Positions 1 to 6,473 of a stretch of 9,326 nucleotides of DNA are shown piece after piece. Source of the DNA: Limiplasma sp045540635. GTDB lineage: Bacteria; Bacillota; Clostridia; Christensenellales; Aristaeellaceae. Where the stretch lies: positions 1-9,326 of the forward strand of contig JAZQHO010000065.1 of NCBI GenBank assembly GCA_045540635.1, read 5' to 3'. A program made the translations under genes and the position numbers. The notes beneath the pieces were generated by a model. The model was not told the DNA's origin. It saw nothing but the letters and a program-made list of their open reading frames with translations, and did not search any database. Position 1 is the first letter of the stretch. Each line of letters starts with the position of its first letter.

Positions 1-28
1 ATGGCTACGATCCGACTTCTCCCCCGTC

Positions 29-1579
29 TTACCCCAAGAACAGGGTTTTCTTGCGCTGCATCATTTCTTCGGTACGGTCGATGTAGACCTGCACGTTGGT
101 CACATTGGGCGCACGCTCGATGCGCAGCTCCCGGTCGGGGAAAACCCGCTTGGAGATGGCTCCTGCGCCCATGGCAACGATGGAGGTGTTTTCCTCCATG
201 ATATCGATGTTATACAGGCAGGCGCAGCCATTGCGGGCGTAGCCCACATTCTGCTGCTGACCGGCCATGTATTTCTGGCGGTAGAGGTAATAGGGGCGCA
301 TGCCCAGTGCTTCGGCGGTCTCCTCGCCCATACGCACCATTTGAGCAGCCACATCCGCTTCGGGCAGGGGGGCTTTTTCCAGATTGAGGCGGCTGGAGCG
401 CTTGATGGCAAGGGTATGCACGGTAAGGCTGTCCGGCGAAAGGCGCAGGATCTCGTCCATGGTGTGCCGGAAGTGGGCAGGGTTCTCGCCCGGCAAGCCC
501 ACGATCACATCCATGTTGATATCACGGAAACCGATCTCCCGGGCCATTTCGAAAGCAGCCACGGTCTGGGCGGCGGTATGATCCCTGCCGATGATGCGCA
601 GGGTCTCGTCGTTCATGGTCTGCGGATTGATGGAGATGCGCCGGATGCCAAGACGGTGCAGCGTTTCCAGCTTGTTCCGGGTGATGGTATCCGGGCGGCC
701 CGCCTCCACGGTGTATTCCACTGCACCGGGGAACAGCTCCATGGTGCGCTCCATCAGGCGGGCGAACTGGCTTTCATCCAGTGCGGAGGGCGTGCCGCCG
801 CCCACGTACAGGGCGCGGAGCCGGAGCCCGGCCTCCCGCATCATAGCGGCGCTCTGCTCCATTTCCCACAGAAGGGCAGCCAGATAGGGCGGGATCATTT
901 TGCCCTTGCCCACCGCCTCGCCCGGGAAGGAGCAGTAGGCGCAGCGGGTGCGGCAGAAGGGGATGGAAAGATACACATCCGCCTCCTCTACCGTAGGCAG
1001 GGGCAGGGTCTGCTGTACGGAGACGATCTCCCGGAGCAGCTGTGCTTTTTCGTGGGTCACATCAAAAGCCTGCTCCACATGGCGGGCGGCATCTTCAAGG
1101 CTGAGCCCCCTTGCCAGCCCCTCATACACCAGCCTTGTGGGTCGGATGCCCGTCAGGCTGCCCCACGGCGGCTGATGCCCGGTCAGCTTCTTCAAAAGCT
1201 GATAGAGGGCGGTCTTGCTGGTACGTTTACGGATGCGTTTGAGAACGATGGCATAATGTTCCCCGTCCTGCTCCTGCGGTGGCAGGGCTGCCTCCAGCGT
1301 GTGGCTTTCGCCCCGGAAGGTGAAGGTGGAGCGCATCACACTTTCGTTTTCTTCGTGGGTGTGGAGCAGCGTCTCCGGCGTAAGCCCGGTGACTGGGTCA
1401 AGCACGGCGGCAAAGGCGGGGGCAGCGTCTGCTCCGCCGTTCAGCAACGGCTCCGCAGGCAGCGTATCCCCGGGGTTCACCTCAAACCCCTCCAGTTTGT
1501 AAAAGAGCTTGAGCACATCGGCGTACTCGTTGCCAAAGCCGGGAAGTGCCGTGTCCAGCACGATCTGTACTCGTTCCAT
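29..1579 (-). CDS. hemZ: Radical SAM protein, coproporphyrinogen dehydrogenase HemZ family
   Basis: The 516-residue protein has a radical SAM core after a non-catalytic N-terminal part of about 200 residues, the layout of HemZ rather than the shorter HemN/HemW. The [4Fe-4S]-binding CxxxCxxC motif is C209, C213 and C216 (PFCRTRCAYCSFPG), and the SAM-contacting GGGTP follows at 260-264. RPTRL at 146-150 and a GLPGE loop at 361-365 also fit the family. HemZ-type enzymes are assigned to oxygen-independent oxidation of coproporphyrinogen III to protoporphyrinogen IX in the cytoplasm. No other haem gene is in view, so the physiological substrate remains an inference. The gene is last in the visible operon. 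Its ATG shares one base with the stop of the MBL hydrolase gene (TGATG), and a GGAGG at 1587-1591 sits 7 bases upstream. The stop is TAA; 28 bases remain to the window edge. Family call is firm, exact reaction less so. Confidence 0.9.
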   Translation of the reverse strand: MERVQIVLDTALPGFGNEYADVLKLFYKLEGFEVNPGDTLPAEPLLNGGADAAPAFAAVLDPVTGLTPETLLHTHEENESVMRSTFTFRGESHTLEAALPPQEQDGEHYAIVLKRIRKRTSKTALYQLLKKLTGHQPPWGSLTGIRPTRLVYEGLARGLSLEDAARHVEQAFDVTHEKAQLLREIVSVQQTLPLPTVEEADVYLSIPFCRTRCAYCSFPGEAVGKGKMIPPYLAALLWEMEQSAAMMREAGLRLRALYVGGGTPSALDESQFARLMERTMELFPGAVEYTVEAGRPDTITRNKLETLHRLGIRRISINPQTMNDETLRIIGRDHTAAQTVAAFEMAREIGFRDINMDVIVGLPGENPAHFRHTMDEILRLSPDSLTVHTLAIKRSSRLNLEKAPLPEADVAAQMVRMGEETAEALGMRPYYLYRQKYMAGQQQNVGYARNGCACLYNIDIMEENTSIVAMGAGAISKRVFPDRELRIERAPNVTNVQVYIDRTEEMMQRKKTLFLG

Positions 1580-2196
1580 CAGTCATCCTCCGGTTGATCC
1601 CGTCCCACAAGGCCGGGGCCTTCGTGCCCGGGCCAGCTGGTCTGGCGGGGAGTGATCCGCATGATCCTGCGAAAAGAGTTGACCAGCTTATGAAAATCGC
1701 CATCGGCAAAATCGGTGCGCCCGTAGCCGTGGGCGAACACCGTATCGCCGGTGATCACGCCGCCGTCATCCGGCAGCAGGTAGCAAACACTGCCGTTGCT
1801 GTGGCCGGGGGTATGCAGCACCGTAACGGGGAAGCCTGCCGCATCGATCACATCGCCGTCCTCCAGCGGGGTGCCGGGGGTCTCCACCGTTACATAGATG
1901 CCAAAGCCAGCGCCGCAGTTGGCTTCTGCGCTGGTAAGCTTGGCAAGATCGCCGGAATGGATGTACACAGGCGCATCAAAAGCCCCGCACACCGCATCCA
2001 CTGCTCCGATGTGGTCAAAGTGACCGTGGGTGAGCAGCACCGCCGCCACGCTGCGGCTGCCCAGCCGGGCAAGGATGCGCTCCCCCTCGTCGCCCGGATC
2101 CACCACCAGACACTGATGGGTATCCGTGTTTTCAAGAATATAGCAATTTACGCCCATTTCACCAACGGGCAGGCACTCCAGCTTCATCTGTGCCAA
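1579..2196 (-). CDS. MBL-fold metallo-hydrolase (glyoxalase II-like)
   Basis: This 205-residue soluble protein has the full metal-binding set of the metallo-beta-lactamase superfamily: THGHFDH at 56-62 (H57, H59, D61, H62), HTPGHS with H132, GDTVF with D151, and a final PGH with H191. Such a dinuclear-metal site usually hydrolyses a thioester or another ester. Relatives of this size (YqgX/YcbL type) are called glyoxalase II-like, but the substrate cannot be read from sequence. The best start is TTG at 2194-2196, because a GGGAGGGG element lies 6 bases upstream; the in-frame ATG at 2185-2187 would be 15 bases away. The C-terminus ends 14 residues after the last histidine, and I do not see the NP-type ending I would expect in these relatives. 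The last codons contain the ribosome binding site of hemZ and the stop overlaps its start, so the two are probably translationally coupled. Confidence 0.88.
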   Translation of the reverse strand: MAQMKLECLPVGEMGVNCYILENTDTHQCLVVDPGDEGERILARLGSRSVAAVLLTHGHFDHIGAVDAVCGAFDAPVYIHSGDLAKLTSAEANCGAGFGIYVTVETPGTPLEDGDVIDAAGFPVTVLHTPGHSNGSVCYLLPDDGGVITGDTVFAHGYGRTDFADGDFHKLVNSFRRIMRITPRQTSWPGHEGPGLVGRDQPEDD

Positions 2197-2202
2197 GGGT
2201 AT

Positions 2203-2210
2203 CCCCTCCC
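2203..2210 (-). promoter_or_regulatory. Ribosome binding site that favours a TTG start
   Basis: The minus strand reads GGGAGGGG here. It is 6 bases from a TTG (2194-2196) and 15 bases from the in-frame ATG (2185-2187). The normal Shine-Dalgarno spacing of 5-9 bases therefore supports TTG as the initiation codon of the MBL hydrolase gene. The alternative, ATG with a long spacer, would shorten the protein by three residues only. Confidence 0.65.
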
Positions 2211-2223
2211 GGTATTGGGTTTT

Positions 2224-2673
2224 TCAGAACAGCTTGCGGCTGTCCAAAAGAATGGTAACGGGGCCGTCGTTGATCAGGCTTACCTGCATATCCGCGCCGA
2301 AAACGCCGGTCTCCACATGGATGCCCAGCCCCCGCCACTTCTCCACCAACGCTTCGTACATGGGCACGGCGGTGTCCGGACGGGCGGCGGCGGTAAAGCT
2401 GGGGCGGCGGCCGCCCCGGGCATCGCCCAGCAGGGTAAACTGGCTGATGGCAAGGATCTGCCCGCCGATATCCATCAGCGAGCGGTTCATCTTGCCGTTC
2501 TCATCTTCAAAAATGCGCAGGTTGGGCACCTTGTCGGCAATGTAGGCCAGATCCTTCTCCGTATCGCCTTCCTCCACGCCGATCAGCACCATAAAGCCGT
2601 GGGCGCACTGCCCCACCACCTGCCCGTCGATGGCGACGGAGGACTCCTTTACCCGCTGGATGACTGCGCGCAT
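2224..2673 (-). CDS. dtd: D-aminoacyl-tRNA deacylase (Dtd)
   Basis: This 149-residue protein has the usual length of bacterial DTD1. It hydrolyses D-amino acids (and glycine) from mischarged tRNAs in the cytoplasm, keeping D-residues out of proteins. The start MRAVIQRV is typical. The two active-site motifs are intact: SQFT at 77-80 and NDGPVT at 135-140. In the second, G137-P138 forms the Gly-cisPro element that excludes L-aminoacyl groups. A GGRRPSF segment (87-93) corresponds to the usual KGxRPSF loop, with Gly in place of Lys. The ATG follows AGGAGG (2682-2687) with an 8-base spacer. The gene starts 22 bases after rel and ends 27 bases before the MBL hydrolase start. The rel–dtd pairing is widely conserved in Firmicutes, which adds to the call. 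Confidence 0.96.
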   Translation of the reverse strand: MRAVIQRVKESSVAIDGQVVGQCAHGFMVLIGVEEGDTEKDLAYIADKVPNLRIFEDENGKMNRSLMDIGGQILAISQFTLLGDARGGRRPSFTAAARPDTAVPMYEALVEKWRGLGIHVETGVFGADMQVSLINDGPVTILLDSRKLF

Positions 2674-2695
2674 ATGCTGCGCCTCCTTTTATGCA

Positions 2696-4894
2696 TCAAT
2701 TGGCGGAGCGGTACACATCCACCACGTCGCTGCGCTTCTGGATCTGCCGGATGAGCCGATCCAGCTGCTCGCGGCTCTTGACCTGCACCACCGTGGTGAT
2801 GATGCTGGTCTTTCTGCGTTCATCCCGCTTGGCAGAGGCTGCCACGATGGGGATGCCCATATTGCCGATGACCATGGCCAGCTCGCCCAGCAGGCTGACG
2901 TGGTCGTAGGCGATGATGTTGAGCCCGGCATTGAACTCCGCATTGGCCTCCGGGTCTGCCCAGGAGACCTCCACAAGACGCTCCTCCGCCTCGTTCTGCA
3001 TGTTGGAGCAATCGACCTTGTGCACGGTAACGCCGCGCCCGCGGGTGATGTAGCCCACGATCTCGTCGCCGGGCAGAGGGTTGCAGCAGCGGGCAAAGCG
3101 CACCAGCATGCCGCTCTCGCCCTTGACATAGATGCCGTGGCTGGGCTTGCCCAGATGCGCCTTTACCTCCTCCTGCGTTACCTCCTGCACCTTGGGGACA
3201 GCGGCGGTCTCGGCCTTGTGCTGCTCCTCCAAAAGACGGGAGACCACATAGGCGCTGGCGATGCCGCCGTAGCCCACAGCACCGTAGATATCGTTGATAT
3301 CGGCAAAGGCATAGCGCTTGAGCAGACCCTCGTAGTATTCGGGCTTGGTGAGGGCATAGAGATCCACGCCCCGGCGCTTGGCCTCGTGCTCCAGCATATC
3401 GCGCCCCTTCTGCACATTCTCGCCCTTCAGCTCCCGCTTCAGGAACTGGCGGATCTTGCTCTTGGCCTGCTGGGTCTTTACGATGCGCAGCCAGTCGTTG
3501 CTGGGGCCCTTGGAGTTGGAGGAGGTGATGATCTCCACCCGGTCGCCGGTCTGCAGCTCGGTCTCCAGCGGCACGATGCGCCCGTTCACCTTGGCACCCA
3601 CGCAGTGGTTGCCCACGCCGGAGTGGATGCGGTAGGCAAAGTCGATGGGCGTTGCGCCGCGCTGCATGGAGATGATCTCGCCCTTGGGGGTGAAAAGCAG
3701 CACCTCTTCGCTGAACAGGTCGGTCTTGAGGGAGTCGATAAACTCCTTGCTGTCGCGGGTATCGCCCTGCCAGTCCAAGATCTGCCGCAGCCAGTAGAGC
3801 TTATCGTCCATGCTGCCGGCCTTGGTGCCCTCTTTGTAGCGCCAGTGGGCAGCAACGCCGTATTCGGCAAGGCGGTGCATCTCCCACGTGCGGATCTGGA
3901 TCTCAAAGGGGAAGGGCATCTTGCGCCCGCCGATCACCGTGGTGTGCAGGCTCTGGTACATATTGCCCTTGGGCACGGAGATATAGTCCTTGAACCGGCC
4001 GGGGATCTGGTTCCACAGCGTGTGCACAATGCCCAGCACGGTGTAGCAGTCCTGCACGGTATCCACCATCACGCGCACGGCGATCAGGTCGTAGATCTGG
4101 TCAAAGGTCTTGCCCTGCCCGCGCATCTTTTTGTAGATGGAGTACAGATGCTTGGGGCGGCCGTCCATATCATAGCGGATGCCCTGTTTTTCCAGCTTCT
4201 CCGACAGCTCGGAGATGACCATGCGGATGTTCTCCTCCCGCTCGGTGCGGCGCAGACCCACCTTCTGGGCAATATCGTGGAAGGCTTCGGGATCGATATA
4301 CTTGAAGGAGAGATCCTCCAATTCGCTCTTGACGGAGCCCATGCCCAGCCGGTGCGCCAGCGGGGCATAGATATCCAGCGTTTCGTGGGCGATGGCCTTT
4401 TGCCGGTGCTCGGCCTGAAAGCGCAGCGTTCGCATATTGTGCAGCCGGTCTGCCAGCTTGATGATGACCACACGGATATCCTTGCTCATGGCAAGGATCA
4501 TCTTGCGCAGGCTCTCGGCCTGCTGCTCCTCGCGGTTGGTAAAGTCCAGCTTATCCAGCTTGGTAACGCCATCCACCAGCTGGGCCACCTCGTCGCCAAA
4601 CTCGCCGCGGATGGTATCCAGCGTCACCTCCGGGCAATCCTCCACGGTATCGTGCAGAAAACCGGCGGCAATGGTGGTGGCATCGATCATCAGGTCGGTC
4701 AGAATACTGGCGACGGATACCGGATGGATAAAATACGGCTCGCCGCTCTTGCGCACCTGACCCATGTGTGCTTTCTCGGCAAACTCATACGCCTTTTTGA
4801 CCAGCTGGGCGCTCTCCCCGCCGGGGTGATGCTTTTCCACACGCGCCAGCATCTTCTCCAAAGGCATACATTCGTTGGTGATATAGGTAAGCAT
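2696..4894 (-). CDS. rel: Bifunctional (p)ppGpp synthetase/hydrolase Rel
   Basis: This 732-residue protein makes pppGpp/ppGpp from ATP and GTP/GDP during amino-acid starvation and also hydrolyses the alarmone. Domains in order: HD hydrolase (about 30-190, with H57, HDTVED at 81-86 and ADRLHN at 148-153); synthetase (about 240-350, with YDLIAVR at 268-274, YQSLH at 313-317 and EIQIRT at 331-336); TGS (about 395-457, starting LLFTPKGE); helical region; zinc-finger/RIS domain (C603, C604, H625, C629); and ACT (about 655-730). The synthetase loop reads RFKD (300-303), the basic RxKD form of bifunctional Rel/SpoT enzymes rather than the acidic form of monofunctional RelA. Both active sites look intact. 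I start at ATG 4892-4894 because AAGGAGG (4902-4908) lies 7 bases upstream. An upstream extension to 4990 would run through the leader hairpins and abut the promoter. First gene of the operon with dtd, the MBL hydrolase and hemZ. Confidence 0.97.
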   Translation of the reverse strand: MLTYITNECMPLEKMLARVEKHHPGGESAQLVKKAYEFAEKAHMGQVRKSGEPYFIHPVSVASILTDLMIDATTIAAGFLHDTVEDCPEVTLDTIRGEFGDEVAQLVDGVTKLDKLDFTNREEQQAESLRKMILAMSKDIRVVIIKLADRLHNMRTLRFQAEHRQKAIAHETLDIYAPLAHRLGMGSVKSELEDLSFKYIDPEAFHDIAQKVGLRRTEREENIRMVISELSEKLEKQGIRYDMDGRPKHLYSIYKKMRGQGKTFDQIYDLIAVRVMVDTVQDCYTVLGIVHTLWNQIPGRFKDYISVPKGNMYQSLHTTVIGGRKMPFPFEIQIRTWEMHRLAEYGVAAHWRYKEGTKAGSMDDKLYWLRQILDWQGDTRDSKEFIDSLKTDLFSEEVLLFTPKGEIISMQRGATPIDFAYRIHSGVGNHCVGAKVNGRIVPLETELQTGDRVEIITSSNSKGPSNDWLRIVKTQQAKSKIRQFLKRELKGENVQKGRDMLEHEAKRRGVDLYALTKPEYYEGLLKRYAFADINDIYGAVGYGGIASAYVVSRLLEEQHKAETAAVPKVQEVTQEEVKAHLGKPSHGIYVKGESGMLVRFARCCNPLPGDEIVGYITRGRGVTVHKVDCSNMQNEAEERLVEVSWADPEANAEFNAGLNIIAYDHVSLLGELAMVIGNMGIPIVAASAKRDERRKTSIITTVVQVKSREQLDRLIRQIQKRSDVVDVYRSAN

Positions 4895-4901
4895 CCGATC
4901 G

Positions 4902-4908
4902 CCTCCTT
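4902..4908 (-). promoter_or_regulatory. Ribosome binding site of rel
   Basis: The minus strand reads AAGGAGG, 7 bases before ATG 4892-4894. This near-perfect Shine-Dalgarno sequence fixes the rel start and argues against the longer open frame that begins at 4990. Confidence 0.85.
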
Positions 4909-4932
4909 GCAGTGATGAATAGCCTGTACAAT

Positions 4933-4970
4933 GGCGGGAAAGCGCCCGCCCCCGCCTTTTGCGGGCGGCG
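4933..4970 (-). promoter_or_regulatory. GC-rich competing hairpins in the rel leader
   Basis: Two stems in the predicted rel leader share bases and cannot form together. The first transcribed pairs CGCCCGC (minus strand 4967-4961) with GCGGGCG (4949-4943), 7 perfect pairs around an 11-base loop. A tighter register of the same arm pairs CCCGC (4965-4961) with GCGGG (4955-4951) around a 5-base loop. The second pairs GGCGGG (4950-4945) with CCCGCC (4938-4933), 6 perfect pairs around a 6-base loop. Neither is followed by a U tract, so this is not an ordinary intrinsic terminator. The pairing is seen directly; any regulatory role is inference. Confidence 0.45.
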
Positions 4971-4995
4971 AAACAAATGTGCTGTCCCAATATAT

Positions 4996-5024
4996 ATTAT
5001 AGCATTCTTTTGCCGGATTGGCTA
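4996..5024 (-). promoter_or_regulatory. Promoter of the rel–dtd–MBL–hemZ operon
   Basis: On the minus strand a perfect TATAAT (5001-4996) is preceded by TGC, giving an extended -10. A TAGCCA at 5024-5019 matches the TTGACA -35 box at 4 of 6 positions, with a 17-base spacer. Transcription should start near 4989, leaving a leader of about 95 nt before the rel ATG. The site lies just downstream of the lysA terminator, the expected place for a new transcription unit. It resembles a housekeeping sigma-A promoter. Confidence 0.75.
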
Positions 5025-5046
5025 TAGAAATGCTGAGGCAAAGAAA

Positions 5047-5076
5047 GCCGCCGCCCGCATTTCTGCAGGCGGCGGC
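5047..5076 (-). terminator. Intrinsic terminator after lysA
   Basis: GCCGCCGCC (5047-5055) and GGCGGCGGC (5068-5076) form a 9-bp GC stem. After one C/A mismatch it continues with three more pairs (GCA/TGC) around a 4-base loop. On the minus strand the stem begins 20 bases past the lysA stop and is followed by TTTCTTTG, a modest T-rich tract. It would end lysA transcription and insulate the rel promoter just beyond it. On the plus strand no gene runs into it. Confidence 0.8.
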
Positions 5077-5096
5077 TCAAACTGTGATATTACGGC

Positions 5097-6371
5097 TCAA
5101 TATTCGTTGTTGTTGAGCTTTTCCCAAACGGGGTCGATATCCAGGGTGGCAAAATAATCGGCGGGGCGTTCCTCGCGGCGGATGAGCCGGAAGGAGCCGT
5201 CCTCTGCATAGAGCACTTCCTTGCAGCGCAGCTTGCCATTGTAGTTATAACCCATGCTCAGGCCATGGGCACCCGTATCGTGGATGACCAGCAGATCGCC
5301 GATCTCCATGGGCGGCAGCAGACGGTCGATGGCGAACTTATCGTTGTTTTCGCAAAGGCTGCCGGTCACATCCACCAGATCGGTATGGGGCAGGTGCTCC
5401 TTGCCGGGCACGGTGATGTGATGGTACGCACCGTACATGGCGGGGCGCATCAGGTCGCAGGCAGAGGCATCCAGACCGATGTAGCGCTTGTGGATGTTCT
5501 TTTCGTTGAGCACATGAGTTACCAGCCAGCCATTGGGGCCGGTCATAAAGCGGCCCAGCTCGCTCTTGACGGCGACGGGGGGCATATCCATCCCGGCAAA
5601 GGCCAGACGGTACTGCTCGGCAACACCTGCGCCGATGGCTTCCAGATCGGCAGGCTCCGCATCGGGCCGGTAGGGGATGCCGATGCCGCCGGACAGGTTG
5701 ACGAAGCTGAGCTGCAGCCCGGTCTCCTGCATCAGCTCCTTACCCACGGTAAAGAGCAGCTTGGCCAGCGTGGGGTAGTACAGCTGATCGGTGGTGTTGC
5801 TGGAGAGGAAGGCATGCAGACCGAAGCGCTTGAGGCCGTCGGGCTTCATGCTCAGCAGCGCCTTGGTGAGCTGCTCGCGGGTCATGCCGTATTTTGCATC
5901 GCCGGGGTCGCCCATGATGGTGTTGCCAATGCGGAAGGCACCGCCGGGATTGAAGCGCAGACAGATCTCCTCAGGGATGCCGCCGTTGTTGCGCAGCACA
6001 TCCACGTGAGTGATGTCGTCCAGATTGACGGTAGCGCCCAGACGGCGGGCATAGGCAAACTCCCCGGCAGGCACATCGTTGGCGCTGAACATGATCTCAC
6101 TGCCGGTAAAGCCGCAGGCCTCCGCCAGCATCAGCTCGGTCCAGCTGGCGCAATCCACGCCGCAGCCCTCTTCCTTCAGGATCTTGAGCACGGTGGGGTT
6201 GGGCAGCGCCTTGACGGCAAAAAACTCCTTGAAGGAAGGCACGCCGGAAAAAGCCTCATTCAGACGGCGGGCATTCTCCCTGAGGCCGGGCTCGCTGTAG
6301 AGGTGGAAGGGCGTTTGAAACTGCTCCGCAGCTTGAAAGAAAACGTCATCGGACAGAGAAAAATTCGGCAT
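5097..6371 (-). CDS. lysA: Diaminopimelate decarboxylase (PLP-dependent, LysA type)
   Basis: This 424-residue fold-III (alanine-racemase/ornithine-decarboxylase-like) enzyme should convert meso-diaminopimelate to L-lysine and CO2, the last step of lysine synthesis. Visible elements are the PLP-lysine motif FAVKALPNP (K54), HAFLSSN (H186) where classical members have HxHIGSQ, the glycine loop SGGIGIP (227-233) and ELGR (271-274) for the cofactor phosphate. The second-subunit motif is CENND (340-344), followed by DTGAHG and MGYNYNGK near the C-terminus. The Glu and Asp in CENND fit a diaminopimelate enzyme (CESxD) better than carboxynorspermidine decarboxylase. The HAFLSSN/CENND form marks a divergent clade I associate with Clostridia, so family is sure and substrate fairly sure. 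AAGGAGG (6377-6383) lies 5 bases before the ATG. The gene has its own promoter and terminator, although the thioesterase gene upstream is co-oriented. Confidence 0.88.
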   Translation of the reverse strand: MPNFSLSDDVFFQAAEQFQTPFHLYSEPGLRENARRLNEAFSGVPSFKEFFAVKALPNPTVLKILKEEGCGVDCASWTELMLAEACGFTGSEIMFSANDVPAGEFAYARRLGATVNLDDITHVDVLRNNGGIPEEICLRFNPGGAFRIGNTIMGDPGDAKYGMTREQLTKALLSMKPDGLKRFGLHAFLSSNTTDQLYYPTLAKLLFTVGKELMQETGLQLSFVNLSGGIGIPYRPDAEPADLEAIGAGVAEQYRLAFAGMDMPPVAVKSELGRFMTGPNGWLVTHVLNEKNIHKRYIGLDASACDLMRPAMYGAYHHITVPGKEHLPHTDLVDVTGSLCENNDKFAIDRLLPPMEIGDLLVIHDTGAHGLSMGYNYNGKLRCKEVLYAEDGSFRLIRREERPADYFATLDIDPVWEKLNNNEY

Positions 6372-6410
6372 GGGAACCTCCTTGGCAATGGGGAATAAAC
6401 AAACGCAGCT

Positions 6411-6439
6411 ATTTTAACACAGCACCCGTCGTATTTCAA
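6411..6439 (-). promoter_or_regulatory. Promoter of lysA
   Basis: On the minus strand TTGAAA (6439-6434) and TAAAAT (6416-6411) are separated by exactly 17 bases, a near-consensus sigma-A promoter. The expected start near 6404 gives a leader of about 33 nt. That is too short for a lysine riboswitch, and none is visible. The promoter lies in the 102-base gap after the thioesterase gene. Confidence 0.75.
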
Positions 6440-6473
6440 CGAACATACAGGGAAAATGCAACCGTTCCGGGAT

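Noticed and set aside
1..28. Start of the next operon gene downstream of hemZ
   Set aside because: In related Clostridia hisS may follow hemZ, but these 28 bases show only a G-rich GGGGGAG stretch and no placeable start codon.
341..1597. Long plus-strand open frame opposite hemZ
   Set aside because: It lies wholly over a well-supported gene, has no family motifs or ribosome binding site, and its composition (rich in G, A, H, Q, R) is that of the antisense frame of a GC-rich gene.
1546..2754. Plus-strand open frame over the MBL hydrolase and dtd genes
   Set aside because: It crosses two clear genes and their ribosome binding sites on the other strand and encodes low-information His/Ala/Gly-rich sequence.
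2630..4915. 761-codon plus-strand open frame opposite rel
   Set aside because: Antisense shadow of rel. The minus strand has every Rel domain; the plus frame shows no recognisable domain.
4895..4990. 32-residue N-terminal extension of Rel
   Set aside because: It would include the leader hairpins, start only a few bases from the -10 box, and bypass the AAGGAGG placed for ATG 4894.
5265..6398. Plus-strand open frame opposite lysA
   Set aside because: Antisense shadow; it overlaps the lysA start and ribosome binding site and has no motifs.
6440..6473. Possible terminator after the thioesterase gene
   Set aside because: Only a 4-bp GGAA/TTCC repeat and a 3-bp CCG/CGG repeat are present, without a T tract after a stable stem.
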